64,000 bases of DNA, taken from contig VZQC01013302.1 of assembly GCA_009823505.1 (NCBI GenBank), positions 5,774,932-5,838,931 on the forward strand, read 5' to 3'. The position numbers and the translations under genes were made by a program. Every line of letters starts with the position of its first letter. Within the stretch, counting starts at the first letter, position 1. Below the pieces are notes generated by a model, which saw only the letters and a program-made list of their open reading frames with translations, ran no database searches and was not told where the DNA came from. This document shows, piece after piece, positions 47,600 to 60,200 of the stretch. The DNA comes from Rhizomys pruinosus. Lineage: Eukaryota > Chordata > Mammalia > Rodentia > Spalacidae.

Positions 47600-49860
47600 T
47601 CACCTAATCAACTGAAGAGCATTGATCTATAGGTTTGTATTTGTGTCAGTACCAAGCTGTTTTTATGACTATACCCCTGTAATATAGTTTGAAGTCTGGT
47701 AGGGTAACCCCCCTTTGCATTGCTCTTTGGGTTCAGGGTTCCTTTGGCTATCTGGGATCTTTCCTTTTTTCCATATGAATTTTAGGATTTCTTTTTGTAA
47801 TTCTGTGAAGAAAATCATGGGGATTTTAATAGGGATTACATTGAATCTATATATTGCCTTGGGTAGGATGCTCATTTTTACTATATTAATTCTTCTAAAC
47901 CATGATTGTTGGAGGTCCTTCCATCTTCTTTTGTCTTCATCTACCTCTTTCTTCAAGGATTTAATATTTTCATTGGAGAGATCATTAGTATCTTTGGTCA
48001 GGTTTGTTCCAAGATATTATTTGAGGCTATTCTGAATGGGAAGATTTCCTTTTATTTCTTCTTCAATTGCTTGTTGTTGCCATAAAGAAAGGCTACTGAT
48101 TTTTCTAGATTAATTTTATAATCTTCCACTTCACTGAAAATGGTAATTATTTATAGGGGTTTTCTGGTGGAATTGTTAGTATGCCTTTGGTATCCTATCC
48201 TGTCATCTGAAAAAAGGGATAGTTTGACCTCCTCTTTTCAAATTAGTACTCCTTTGATTACCTTATATTGTCTTAGTGTTCCAGCAAGTGTTTACAGCAC
48301 TACATTGAAAACAATTGGAGATAGGAGCAGCCTTGTTGAGGTTCCTGACTTTAACGGGAATGCTGCTAGGTTGTCCTCATTTAGAATGATGTTGGGTGTG
48401 TGTCATATATAGCTTTAACTATTTTGAGGAATGTTCCCTCCAGTCCAATTCCCTCTAAGACTTTAAAGATGAAAGTATGTTGGAATTTACCAAAGGACTT
48501 TTTTGCATCGATTAACATGATCCTGTGGTTTTTGTCTTTAAGTCCATTTATGTGTTTTATGACATTTATTGATTTAAGTATGTTGAATCATCCCTTTGGT
48601 ATAAGTGTGAGTTGGTCATAGTGGATGATTTTTTTTTTTTTGATCTGTGCCTGCATGCAGTTTGCAGGTATTTTGTTGAGAATTTATGAATCCACGTTCA
48701 TTAAAGAAATGGGTGTATAAATTTATTTTTTGGTTGTATCTTTGCCTAGTTTTCATATTAAGGAGATGCTTGCTTCAGAGAAGGAATTTGTGAGATTTCC
48801 CTCTGTTCTACCCTTTTGAATAATTTGAGTAATAGAGGTTGTAGGTCCTCTTTAAATGTCTTGTAGAATTCTGCTGTAAATCCATCTCGGCCTGGGCTGT
48901 TTTTAGTTAGTAGGTTTTGTATTACTATTTCAATTTACTCAGATGGTATGGATGTGTTTAAGATGTTAATCTCTTCTTGTTTAAGCTTTGGTGCTTTCCA
49001 TGATTTCAGATATTCATCCATTTCCCTTAGGTTTCAAATGTAATAGATTATAGGTTTTTAAAATATTCTCATATAATTGCCTGGGTCTTTTCTCTTTTTT
49101 AATTAATTTTATTTATTTCTGTATGTGTGTGAATGTACAGTCTGCATGCAAGTTTGTGCACCCATGTCGTGCAATGCCGTGGAGGTCAGAAGAGGGTGGT
49201 GGATTCCCCTGGAATTGGAGTTCTCCTGGAATTGGAGTTTCAGACGGTTCTGGGCCGCCATGTGGGTGCTGGGGATAGAACCCGGGTCCTCTGTAAGAGC
49301 AGTCGGCACTCTTAACCGCTAGGTCATCTCTCCAGCCCCTGGGTCTTTTCTTTAACTGTTGTGATGNCTTGGATTCATTGATTCTTTGTATTGTTTTCTC
49401 TGTTTCTATTTCATTCATCTCCCCTCTGATTTTTGTTATTTCTTCTTGACTATTGGTTTTGGGATTCATTTATTGCTGTCTTTCAAGTGTTTTAGTTGCA
49501 ATGTTAGGTCATTTATTTGTGCACTTTTTGTTTTATTATTTATTTTTTTAAATGTAGGCATATAGGGTTATAAATTTTCCTCTTAGGACTGGCTTTACAA
49601 TGTCCATAGGTTTTGTTGTGTTGTACTGTTGTTTTTGTTTAATTCCAGAAATATTTGTATTTCTTTATTTTTTCCTTAACCGATTCATTATTTAGGAGTG
49701 TTTTGTTTAGATGCCATGAGTTCTTGTAGATTATAGGGCTTCTTCTGGTGTAGATATTAAGCATTATTGCATTGTGGTCTGATTGAATGAATGGGATTAT
49801 TATTATTATTTTTTTATTTGTTGAGATTTCTTTTGTGCTCCAGTATGTGGTTGATTGTAG
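47600..49860 (-). mobile_element. Old LINE-1 ORF2 fragment, minus strand
   Basis: Reverse-strand ORF2 from the C-terminal connection (47620-47700), through RT palm (48200-48620) and fingers, toward the linker (49380-49860). Many stops and frameshifts. Interrupted by a B2 (49094-49338). About 120 bp of expected L1 is absent at the single N (49367). Replaced at the right by the ERVK-like LTR. Confidence 0.88.
49094..49338 (-). mobile_element. B2 SINE
   Basis: Minus-strand, full-length B2 with perfect 13-bp TSD CTGGGTCTTTTCT at 49081-49093 and 49339-49351. Confidence 0.95.
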
Positions 49861-49871
49861 TATAGACAGTA

Positions 49872-50178
49872 TGCTGAGAATTACACATGTGCAGAGCTAT
49901 CTTGTCCCTAATCAACATAACCTGCCCTAGGCAGGTGAGATAGTACAAGCAGTACTGCAGACCTGGGCCAATCAGAAGACGACAAGAGGAGAGCGGGAAT
50001 TCAAACAGTACATAACCCCTAACCCTGCCCCCAATAAACAAGTCTGCAACAGCTCACCCTCTGTCTGTGTTCACTCAACTCCCAGAGTCTGTGTTTTGAC
50101 TCTATGCCTCTCACCCCCATTTCTTTGGTTGGGGTCGGACAATGAAATTCCCCAGCAGGCCTGGGGGATTGACTATAT
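49872..50178 (+). repeat. 5' LTR of relict A
   Basis: Begins TGCTGAGAATTACAC, contains AATAAA (50033), and precedes the PBS. The first 230 bp match, in reverse, the LTR at 55621-55886. Confidence 0.75.
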
Positions 50179-50179
50179 C

Positions 50180-50194
50180 TGGCACCCAACGTGG
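50180..50194 (+). other. tRNA-Lys-type primer-binding site
   Basis: TGGCACCCAACGTGG differs by one base from the TGGCGCCCAACGTGG start of the Lys1,2-type PBS used by betaretroviruses and ERVK families. It lies just after the LTR. Confidence 0.8.
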
Positions 50195-51084
50195 TTTTTT
50201 GCTGTCCCCATCCCCCCTGTGTTGGCGAGGTACCCCCTATCTTGATCAGTGAGTAGGCCGCATTACGTGTTTGCTCTTTTGGCCATGCGCTAGGGTGAGC
50301 ACACCCCCTGCACAGATCCCTCTCCTCCCTTAACATTTCCTGCCCTCATGGATAATATTCCTCCCCACATTTAGGAGCTATGGACAGCTGCCCCACTCCT
50401 CCAGACCCGTGGCCTTAAAATGAAATCCTGGGATTTGATTCATCTGGGAGGAGGCCATTTGCATTGCCTCTCCTCTCCATAATTGTGAGCCTTAAGGGTG
50501 CCTCGGCAGAGGATGTTCTGAATGAGCATAACTGAGCCTGCCACAAGAACAACTAGAAGAAGTTGGCCCTGCCCTGTGTCCCTGACTTTCACCAGGACAG
50601 GAAGGTTCCCACCATCCCAACCCCCTAACTCCCTTCAACTTCCCCTGCTAGGGATACTCATTCACCCTCCACCAATATACCCTTGGAGGGGGGCCCAGGA
50701 AGCTCTCTTACACCGGAGGGACTAGAGACACCCCTTTTGGCTGGCTGTGTCTTTTGGGTAAGAAAGAATTCAATTCATTTTTTCTTTTTACTTTCATTTT
50801 GGTTTTGTTTAATGTCAAGTTTCTGTTCTGGGACTCTCAGGAGAGTGTGGAGATGGGGGACATCCTAACTCTCCACTGGTAAAGTACAAACATGGGGTTC
50901 ACCTCAGTGATTTGGAACCCAGGTAAGGGATCTGTATTTTTGGTTCCTGGACCAACAGGATGTCAGTTCCATGCGTGCAGCATTTCCTCTCTTCTTCTGA
51001 CTATGTCTTGTATTTATGATAACTGTTCCGTGTGTCTAAGCATGCGTCTAAGTTTTTATGTGTATTTGTAAATCAGTAATTATA

Positions 51085-51180
51085 ATTGTCCTAGTTTGTC
51101 TTCCATTGCTGTGACAAAACACTCTGACCAGCACCAACTTGGGGAGGAAAGGGTTTATTCACCTCACATCTCCTGGATCA
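51085..51180 (-). repeat. MaLR LTR fragment
   Basis: TTCCATTGCTGTGACAAAACACTC...GGGTTTATTC matches the outer part of the MaLR LTR seen at 4864. It is truncated where the B2 tail begins. Confidence 0.7.
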
Positions 51181-51182
51181 CA

Positions 51183-51245
51183 GCATGCAGACAGTACATT
51201 CATACACATATGAAAATAAATTAAATAATTAAAAATAATTTTTAA
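51183..51245 (+). mobile_element. B2 SINE tail only
   Basis: GCATGCAGACAGTACATTCATACACATA plus an A-rich tail: the last 30 bp of B2, extremely 5'-truncated. Confidence 0.7.
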
Positions 51246-51485
51246 AAGTGCACAGTATCATTCATTTTGGCATGCCAGACTAGATATACACGTGCAAACT
51301 TTAAAACTTGATATTTAAAAATGCATTTAAAGGCCTGAAATTTGGTTTGTGTATGCTTTCAAAAGGGATCGTGTGAGGTAACTTGCTTGCTTTGGAATTA
51401 TCTGCTTTCCTTTGAGACCTCTGCAGGCCAGATTCTCTGATTTAACATTAACTATCCTTCCTTCAGGACTGGGAATGAATTCTCA

Positions 51486-51583
51486 GACCAGGCGTGGTGG
51501 CACACACCTTTATTCCCAGTCCTTGGGAGGCTGAGGCAGGCAGTTCTTTGTGACCTCAAGGTCAGCCCATCTGGTCTGCTTTG
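51486..51583 (+). mobile_element. B1 SINE, 3'-truncated
   Basis: CCAGGCGTGGTGGCACACACC...GGAGGCTGAGGCAGGCAG...GGTCAGCCCATCTGGTCTGC, then similarity stops. Confidence 0.8.
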
Positions 51584-52078
51584 TTGAGTTTTCTCCACCC
51601 AGCTGCTATTTCAAAGGACCAGAGATAATCTGCCTCTTACTTTAGCTAGTAAAATTTGCATCAGCAGTTAGGAATCCTGCTCTGGCTTGGGAGAAGGTCT
51701 TTAGAGCTTGGGGAATTCCAGAGCTCTCTGGAGTGCCCACGTGGCAACCTTTCGGTCTCTGCTAGAGACCCATTTTGGGGTCTGGCACCTGGATCAGCTG
51801 GGGTACTGCATGGCTTCTGGGGATACATTATATGTTCTTGCCTCCAAGGAGTGAGGGAGAGCAGTCTGGAACAGCCTTTGGGCTCTGTTATGTTTCTGCA
51901 AGAATTTTTGAACCTGTTTCCCTCCCTCCCTTTTTCCCCATGGGAGGAAAAGGAACCTCTCTGGGTCTGTGCCCTCCTTGCTGATCTCGCTATCAGGCTG
52001 TGTGTTTGTGTTGAGGAAGAGTTGGTCTCAGAGAACCGGGTGAATCAAATTCATGAAAACTGTACTTCACTCCATGCA

Positions 52079-52208
52079 AGCCAGGCATGGTGGTGCACAC
52101 CTTTCCTTTCATCTTAGCACTCAGGAGGTTTTGTGGGTTCAAAGCCAACCCAATCTCCAGGACAGCCAGAGCTACAGGGAGACCCTGTCTCAAAAAAGCC
52201 AAAACAAA
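52079..52208 (+). mobile_element. B1 SINE
   Basis: GCCAGGCATGGTGGTGCACACC to CCTGTCTCAAAAAAGCC, with internal deletions. Confidence 0.85.
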
Positions 52209-53456
52209 TATCCTGATCACTTTAAGATGATAGAGCAGCCCTCTTGTCCCAGGCTCCTCATGTTTTGAATGTAGCTTTTTAAACTATGGAAGCTCAGTTC
52301 GGCTTATGGATAAGAACCTTTTGGGAGGGTGTAAGTGTTTTAAGCCCTCATACTTAGCAAAATCTTATTCTGACACACCTAATCAGAAATATAAACATTT
52401 TAGTGGTATAACTTGGGTACTCTAAAAAAAATATCTTTCCAGACTCTCTTCCAGCACTTGGGAGACAAAGGCATGTGGATATCTTTGTCTGGTTTAGGTG
52501 GAGAACTGATACCAAAATGGCCTGGCCTAGCTCTGTTTCTTGCCTCCAGGGTGGGAGAGCTACTCCTCCTGGGGTAGCTAATGGGTTTTATTGTGTTTCC
52601 TATCTGTTTCTCCCACCCCCCTCCTCCTCATAGGAAGCAAACATACCTCCCTGTGTTTGAACTGGTGTCCAGCTGGCCTGGCCACTCCTGGAAGTTCCCC
52701 AGCCAGGTGTGGTTGGCCATACCTTTAATCCTAGCATGCCTTTAATCCTAGCACAGCCCAGGTATTTAGGTGCAGAGATCATTACTGTAGAATTTCTGAG
52801 TAAAAAATAACTGACCTAATTTAATCCTCAATTAAAAATAGAAAAATTTGCCTCTCAGCTAGACGACCTTAGTACTCTATAAATTGTGAAGATTAAAGTG
52901 TTGTTATGTTGACTGTTATAAACTTGAGTCATATTTTACTCTGATTTAAGTTTTCATCTGTAATTTAGAGTTTTCATCAAGGTGCTGAAATTTGGAGTTT
53001 GAAACAGTTAAACATTTGTTTTATGGAGCTGTTTAAATGAATAGGCTTGCACCTAATGCTAATGATTTACTTGATATCAAGTTGATTGACAAGTAAAGTG
53101 TCATGTGAGCTAAAACTGCTAACTTACACTATGGTCCTTGGTCCTTATATTTTAAGTTCATTTTAAAGAATAATCACTTCTGTTCTAGGGTGCAATTTAT
53201 TTCCACACATTACACATGTGGGGACATTTGCCAGGACTAGAACCTCTAAGCACTGAAAGAAAATTGGTCATTCAAAACCTGCTCACAAGCTGGCATGAAC
53301 ATCTCACAGTTTATACTAGTGTATTTGAGATAACTGTTCCATCTCATTACATGGAAAGTATTAATTACTTAGTAAATCTGCAAAACTAAGGGTTAATCTG
53401 TTTATAAATGCTATGTCTCAAGTAATAAAAATGATATAAAAAGATGGAAAATGTTA

Positions 53457-54520
53457 AAAAATTATTTTTTTCTTTTTTTATTGATGCTTTGTGTATTTCA
53501 TACATCATTTTTCAATTCAGTTCAGGCATATATCCCCTTCCCTTCCCCCCACCCGACCCCTACCCATCCCAGATCATGCATTCTGCTGCACCTTTTCTGC
53601 ATCTTTCTCTGTTTTTTTTGTTTTGTTTTGTTTTCATTTTTTTAAACAATAAGTGATAATCTGTGAGTACAAGCATCCTTCATGTAAAACCAATTTGCAA
53701 GCAGTTGTGACAAACCCACACAGCTCATGGGTCCCACCATCCAGCAGGGGGGGCTTGTATGTTCAATCAAGTTGATCAAATGAGTGTCCAGTCTATATTG
53801 TTGTAGTTTCACCATTCACCCCAATTGCAGCCCTTACATTCTACCATGCCCCTCTTCTGCAGATTGTTCCCTAGGCTTAGAAAAGGGGCATAGGTGGATG
53901 AGAAGCAAAACAGTCTACTTTCTCTGGAGCTGTTGTCTTGGTCTCTAGTCAATTCTGGTTGTTTTCTTTCATGGGCTGCCAACTTGTCCAGGCATAACCT
54001 TTCAATCCTACTAATGAAGCACATGCAATTAGATACATAGTTANNNNNNNNNNNNNNNNNNNNNNNNNNNNNNNNNNNNNNNNNNNNNNNNNNNNNNNNN
54101 NNNNNNNNNNNNNNNNNNNNNNNNNNNNNNNNNNNNNNNNNNNNNNNNNNNNNNNNNNNNNNNNNNNNNNNNNNNNNNNNNNNNNNNNNNNNNNNNNNNN
54201 NNNNNNNNNNNNNNNNNNNNNNNNNNNNNNNNNNNNNNNNNNNNNNNNNNNNNNNNNNNNNNNNNNNNNNNNNNNNNNNNNNNNNNNNNNNNNNNNNNNN
54301 NNNNNNNNNNNNNNNNNNNNNNNNNNNNNNNNNNNNNNNNNNNNNNNNNACCAAATGCTGGAGAGGTTGCGGGGAAAGGGGAACACTCATCCATTGCTGG
54401 TGGGAATGTAAACTTGTACAGTCACTGTGGAAAGCAGTGTGGAGAACCCTTAAAAGACTCAAAATGAGTCTTCCATTTGACCCAGTCATACCACTCCTGG
54501 GTATATACCCACAAGACATA
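53457..54520 (-). mobile_element. LINE-like tail repeat 'X', copy 3, with L1 ORF2 piece, spanning a gap
   Basis: T-rich left edge, then the X tail in reverse (TTGATGCTTTGTGTATTTCATAC... to 54043), a 306-N gap (54044-54349), then a forward L1 ORF2 C-terminal piece (54350-54520, TGCTGGAGAGGTTGCGGGG...). Poly-T, reversed 3' part, then oppositely oriented upstream part is the layout of a 5'-inverted insertion in minus orientation. The gap hides the junction and the gap length may be nominal. Interrupts ERVK relict A. Confidence 0.6.
54044..54349. other. Assembly gap (306 N)
   Basis: Run of N between the X tail and the L1 ORF2 piece. Confidence 0.99.
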
Positions 54521-55287
54521 ACTTACAATTCATTCCTTGGCGTTGCTTTCCTATTTGGGGTCTATATACCCAACCCCTCCACTTCACTGGTTTTTCTCTA
54601 TCTTTAAAAAAAAATTTAATTCCTCTCTCTTACCTTCATTTCACTTAGTGGCTTACTTGCCTTTAAAGAAATGGTTTTAGGTTTTGTTTTCACTCACTAC
54701 AAATTTATTTTCAGGTTTTATGTACCAAGGACCCTCAGTTCTGCACATGTTAGATTCCAGCCTGACAAACCCCAATTCTTCCCTTCACTCTAGCATCACC
54801 ATCACCCACAAACCTCAAATCTAAGACTTTCCTGTCCAAGTTTTTCCTCTCTGTCTACTGCCTATGTATGGCCATCATTTTCTTATGTCCTTTAAAAGTC
54901 CCTGTAATGTCATGATTTTATGTTTCCATGTGTTAACATCTAATGTATTTCCATGCAGACAAACCTCAGAGAGATCTTACGTAATTATACTCATTCTTTC
55001 TCTTCATGTGTTACTTGTCTCAAAACAATTTTAGGCTGTGACCACCAAGTTTTCCTTTTTCATTGTGTGAACAAGAATTATTAGTTTAAAATTTATTCTG
55101 GCATGCATAATCAAACTGTAAGTATTTTAATGGTGCAACCTGGGTACTGTAAAACATCTTTAAATATCTATTATCCCACAAATTTCTAAGTACTACTTGT
55201 TTATGCAAAATGGTATATATGCATGCTTAACTAGAAATCCCAGGCAATAAAATTTAAAACCATCACATGGCCAGTCTATTTTAACTC
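54521..55287 (+). other. Unassigned, possibly ERVK-relict interior
   Basis: No supported ORF. A stretch at 55095-55165 (GGCATGCATAATCA...GGTGCAACCTGGGTACTGTA) resembles 52370-52430 (CTAATCAGAAAT...GGTATAACTTGGGTACTCTA), linking it weakly to relict A. Ends at a single N. Confidence 0.4.
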
Positions 55288-55288
55288 N

Positions 55289-55605
55289 ATTGGCTGTGGG
55301 TTTCCTGTATATGGCTTTGATTACATTAAGGTATGATCCCTCCAGTCTAATTCCCTCTAGGACTTTAAACATGAACGGATGCTGGATTTTGTCAAAGGCT
55401 TTTTCTGCATCAATTGAGATGATGGTGTGGTTTTTGTCTTTCAGTCCATTTATATACTTGTGGGCATTTAGGTCTATATATTTCCCTCTTAGGACTGACT
55501 TTATTGTATCCCACAGGTTTTCTTGTTTTGTACTGTCATTTTTGTTTAGTTCCAGGAATGCTTTTATTTCATTTTTTTATTTCTTCCCTGACCCACTCAC
55601 TTGGA
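55289..55605 (-). mobile_element. L1 ORF2 fragment with internal deletion
   Basis: Reverse RT-palm sequence (matching 16790-16950) that jumps near 55460 to linker/endonuclease-distal sequence (matching about 15770-15900 reversed). It abuts the minus-strand ERVK LTR. Confidence 0.8.
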
Positions 55606-55620
55606 ACATCGTGGTCCAAC

Positions 55621-55886
55621 TGTGAATAAAAGGGGTGAGAGAAGCAGAGTCAAGATGCAGACCCTGGGTATCAGGTGAATGCAGGCAGAGAGCAAGCTCA
55701 TTTATTGGGGGTAAGGTTATGTTATATGTAATGTTCGCATTCTGCTCTCCTCTTAGTGCAGTCATCATGTCGCCTTGTGATTGGATCAAGTCTGAAACTC
55801 AGCTGCTTGTATGGTCTCGCCTGCCTAGGGCAGGTTAGTTTGATGAGGGATAAACTCTGCACAGGTGTACTGTGTAATTCTCAGCA
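55621..55886 (-). repeat. 3' LTR of ERVK-type relict B
   Basis: Reverse of the relict A LTR: on the minus strand it begins TGCTGAGAATTACAC, has AATAAA (reverse of TTTATT, 55700) and ends TTTATTCACA. A purine-rich stretch (AAAGGGCGGAAATGGAG on the minus strand, about 55897-55913) sits just upstream as a polypurine tract should. Confidence 0.75.
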
Positions 55887-57263
55887 TACTTGCTACTCCA
55901 TTTCCGCCCTTTGTGTTTAATTTTGCGTGAGGAGTGGTCCAGTGGGAGTTCAGGTGCTATGCCAGAACCTTGTTGACCCCACATCTGGCATTCTGACATT
56001 TTGACTGCGTCTGTCTTAGGTTGCCCTGGATTTGCAGGGTCTTACCCATCTTTGACTGGTCTTTCACTGAGGGAAGAGGCCAGGAGCCGTACCACAGAGG
56101 GGAGAGACAAGCTCATTCCCTTGAATTGTGGATGCATGAGAGCCAGATGTGAATCACCTCATTGGATGGGCACATGCAGAGTCCCTGTTGACAATTACTG
56201 GGAGGACCTGAGCCATTGTTTTGTTGACCTGGCATTGGCTGCAGGCAAAGCAAAACAGACACCTGAAGAGAAAAAGGCAGAGAAGGGGCAGGAGGCAGAG
56301 GATGCCCCAGGTGACCAATGTAGCAGGATCAAAAACATACTTTAGCATAGACCACACCTGAGAAACAAAGCTAGTATCAAAGGGTATGACCTCGGGGCAG
56401 GTAGAGTTGAGGGAGACCCCTTGAGATCCAAGGGTAAAGGTGCAGTTAATAAACTGTTGTGACCAGGGGAATTTAATAAAACCTGGGGTCACAACTCATT
56501 TCTCCCTCTCATTATGTGGCCTTCAAATACTTGAAGGAAGTTCACAAGAATTAACCACAGTTGGTGTTTCCAAGGTGGAATGATCTCTGCTAGGGGGGTA
56601 GTATTAGCATCATGATTTTAATGGTATTTACCTACTGGTCAATAAATATGACAAGTGAATTAAGGATGCATGAGCCACAAGTCAGAGCAACCAAAAAGAT
56701 AACTCCACTGGCAGATCCAGGAAGTCCTCAGCTCTCAGCTGAGAAAGAAACTGGCTCTTTTGGGGGGTCTTGACCCTAAACTGCCTAGCCAATTTTAGCT
56801 CCTACTTTTATCACATAACCTCTGAGGAGGTCACCCCAATTGCCAAGAGGAAATTGGGGCACCAACCGCTCTGACTTATTCTGTGCTGAAAAGGGGCATT
56901 GGAGGTGGCAACAGGGGTACCCCTGCTCAGTGAATCTATCTAAAAGATCCCAACAATTATAGTTACAGGGACAACAAAATCCTTGACTAGTGCCTGTGAA
57001 GGTGAGAATAGCTAGGTACATTTTCTAGGCAGGGAATCAAGAGCGGAACATGGTGAACTAAATGTCCAATTTAAAATTCTCTTAGAATTTCCCAAGAGGG
57101 GTTCCAAAACATCCATTATTGGGCTTCTCCTTTGGTTCATTTGGCCATAGTGTTTGGACTCAGGATCTGCTTTCCAGGAAATTTCCCTTAGGTAGTTGCT
57201 TAAATAGAGAGAAGACATTTTATTATTTGGTAACAACAGAACTCATATGACTTTAAATGACTT
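55887..57263 (-). pseudogene. ERVK-like env remnant, 3' part
   Basis: Minus-strand interior next to the 3' LTR. The piece at 56154-56492 is open for 112 codons. It carries a strongly hydrophobic segment (about residues 58-85, Leu/Phe/Cys-rich) followed by a Cys-containing tail, like a retroviral Env transmembrane subunit and cytoplasmic tail. Upstream pieces at 56785-57236 are Cys- and Trp-containing but not identifiable. Frames are broken. Assignment as env rests on position plus the membrane segment. Split from 61402-62595 by a 4.1-kb LINE insertion. Confidence 0.45.
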
Positions 57264-57279
57264 AAAATCTAGTGTTTGG

Positions 57280-60200
57280 TTGTTCCCCTTTCCCCGCAAC
57301 CTCTCCAGCATTTGGTATCATTCGTGTTCCTGATCCTAGCCAGTCTTATTGGAGTAAGGTGATTTCCCAAAGTGGTTTTAATTTGCATTTCCTTAATTAT
57401 CAGAGATGTTGAACAGTTCTTAAGATGTTTCTTGGCCATCTCTAATTCCTCCTCTGTGAAGTCTCTATTCAGATCTTTGCTCCATGTTTTGAGTGATTCA
57501 TTTGTTTTCTTTCTTCTTTGTTTTTTGAGTAGCTTGTATACTCTGGAAATTAATGCTTTGTCAGATGTATCTGCTGTGAAGGTTTCCTCCCACTCTGTGG
57601 GTCTTCTCCTCACTTCCTTTATTGCTTCCTTTGATGTACAGAAGCTTTTGAGTTTAATGAGGTCCCATTTGTCAATTGTCGATCTTATTTCTTGTGCAGC
57701 TGCTGTCTGATTTAGGAAGTCTTTTCCAACACCTATGTCTTGTAGTCTNTGTAGTCTGCTGCCAAGCTCTCTTCTATTTCATCCTCCAGAGTTTGGGGTT
57801 TCACGTTGGAGTCTTTGGTCCATATGGAGTTGACCTTTGTACAACGTGAGAGGTAGGGGTTTAACTTTTAATTCTTTCTACAAGTGGTGATCCAGTTTGC
57901 CAACACCCACTTGCTGAAGAAGATTGCTGTCTTTCCTCCATTGGTCTTCTTGGCCCCCTTGTCAAATATGACGGTGCTGAAATGAAATTGTATGAGCTCA
58001 GGTTGGATCTTCCGTTTTCTTCCATTGGTCAACTGGTCTGTTTTTGTGCCAGTACACAGGCTGTTTTTATGACTTAGCCCGCCTGTCGTATTAGTTTGAT
58101 TGTCTTGTATAGCTATCCCCCCTGTATTGCTCTTTTACACTCATCCATTGCTGGTGGAAATGTAATCTTGTACAAGCCACCATGAATAGCGAGTGTGGTA
58201 GAACCACGCTTAAAAACTCAAAATGACGCCTTCCATTTGACCCCAGCTAACCACTCCGCAGGGTATTATACCCACACAGACTACAAACTTACGCAAAATG
58301 ATACATCACATGCAATCTATGTTTATTGCCGCTCTGTCACAAAACAACAAAAAACTGGAACCTGAGCCCAGTGCCCTAACTGGACAGTCGATAGAGACAA
58401 ATGTGGTACAATGTATCAATGGGAGTTCTATGCAGCAGTAAAGAGGACAACATCATAACTTGGGTAAATGATGGAGCTGGAAGGACATTATGTTAAGTGA
58501 GGTACAACAGTCCCAGAAAAACAAACGGACAAATGGTGCCCTCATATGTGGGATGCTCGTTACCAACAACACAGATATAAATATTTCTCATGGAAAGGAT
58601 GCATAGTAAAAGAACAACGAAAGAGCTGCATCAGACAAATGGATGAAATGTGAATTGGAAGGTGGGATAGGATGGGTGAGGGACACGGCATGTATATTCG
58701 ATCAAAGCATATTTATTGATGTGTATGTTCAGCAAGTTACTCAGTTTCGCCTAGACACTGTTACAGGTAACATGGTGTTTTAAGACTATGATAAAAAAAT
58801 AGTGTGATATGTTAAACAGCATGGTTTACAGGCTTTGATATAAGACATCTAAGGTAATGCATTCTGATTAATTAGATCATAATTACGCTGTTGTACCACA
58901 TTTGTTTACACAAAACATCATGTAGAGACCATAACTTTTGGCTGAAGGCACATACAAACGTCTCTCTATAATTTCTCTGTTTTACAAGATAATCACCTCA
59001 TGTAGGCATTTCTTTAAGATGATTAAATGCTAAAAATTAAGTTTGCTTTCCCAAGTTAATCAAATAATAGTAGTCACCCAATACAACATGGTGAATTTGA
59101 TGAATTGAAATCTGTGCCTTATGATTCCACCCTATATAGTATGTTATAAGTCACAACTTGTCTTCGAGTCAAGAATGAGTTCTTCTGGTTGTTAAAATAA
59201 CGGGGCTTGGATAGCAGACAGACATTGAAAGCCTTTTAGTTCAAAAACCTTGCAATTCAAATCTTAAAAGCTCACTTCAAGCAGAAAAGAATTGTTGGTT
59301 CAACAGGACAAAATGTCATCCAAACTTAAAGCTGAAAGACAAGAATGCTCAGTCTTCTCATTATGAGAGGAGTATACCAAAAAAGTGCCAGAAAAGTTCG
59401 CGCGAATATTCTGAACATTTGAAAGGAAGAGAAAAGCCTCATGGATTGTCCATTAACAACATCGAACCCTTCTGTGGATCTAATGTTAACAACATATATA
59501 AATGAGTCCTAAAGAAACAATTACCTTTTAGGAGTGCAACAAAGGTTTAGATAGTGACTGTTCTTGCCACTCCCCTCCCATAGAAAGAGGAGAAATATGA
59601 TGATGTACAGTTCTCCAACTGAAATGGAACGGACGGACATAGTGACTTTTATAGAGGTAATCTCTTATAAAACCGTAGTAAAATACCTTCTTAATTGACA
59701 ATTTAACATAAGACTTGAAAGAATGATACTGTTCGAAATCAAGGATTATATCGTTCCGACAAATAGAAAATCAGTAGTCTGGAGCTATGCACTTAGGCCA
59801 AGTATATTAATGCATGAGCTCTGAATCAGCAATGGATTTGTCTCTACCAGGGGATGTGAGCCAGGGGATCCAATGACCCAACAAAAGGCTTAAGAGCCTC
59901 CTTGCCCTAAGTTGGGATACCTGCAGGAGGAGAGGCGATAAGACCCTGCTGCAGAAAGACCAGATGGTTAACATGTGTAGGGATGTATTGTAGATCTCAC
60001 TGTCAATGCTACGATGGCCTCTGGAATGCCAGAGAGGATCACCAAATAGGCCACTAAACCAATAGCAAAGCAAATTATGGGTTCTCCTGATAGTCAGCAA
60101 GGACTCCACCACTCAGCACCAGCTACCCACCCACCTGCCTGGAAAATATCTGATGCATGCAGAGGCAGCCCCATAGGCCTGATATATCCCAATTCAATCT

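Larger units (their letters stand above)
49872..53456 (+). mobile_element. ERVK-type relict A: 5' LTR, tRNA-Lys PBS, non-coding interior
   Basis: Starts with an LTR (49872-50178) followed by a Lys-type primer-binding site. The following 3.2 kb has no convincing gag frame. It holds a MaLR LTR fragment, a B2 tail and B1 fragments, then a block (52537-53456) that recurs inverted at 62770-64000. Cut on the right by LINE-like insertion X copy 3. An old endogenous copy with no coding potential seen. Confidence 0.65.

Noticed and set aside
55577..55838. Short ORFs on both strands with Ser/Leu-rich products
   Set aside because: They overlap the ERVK LTR and are not supported by any motif.
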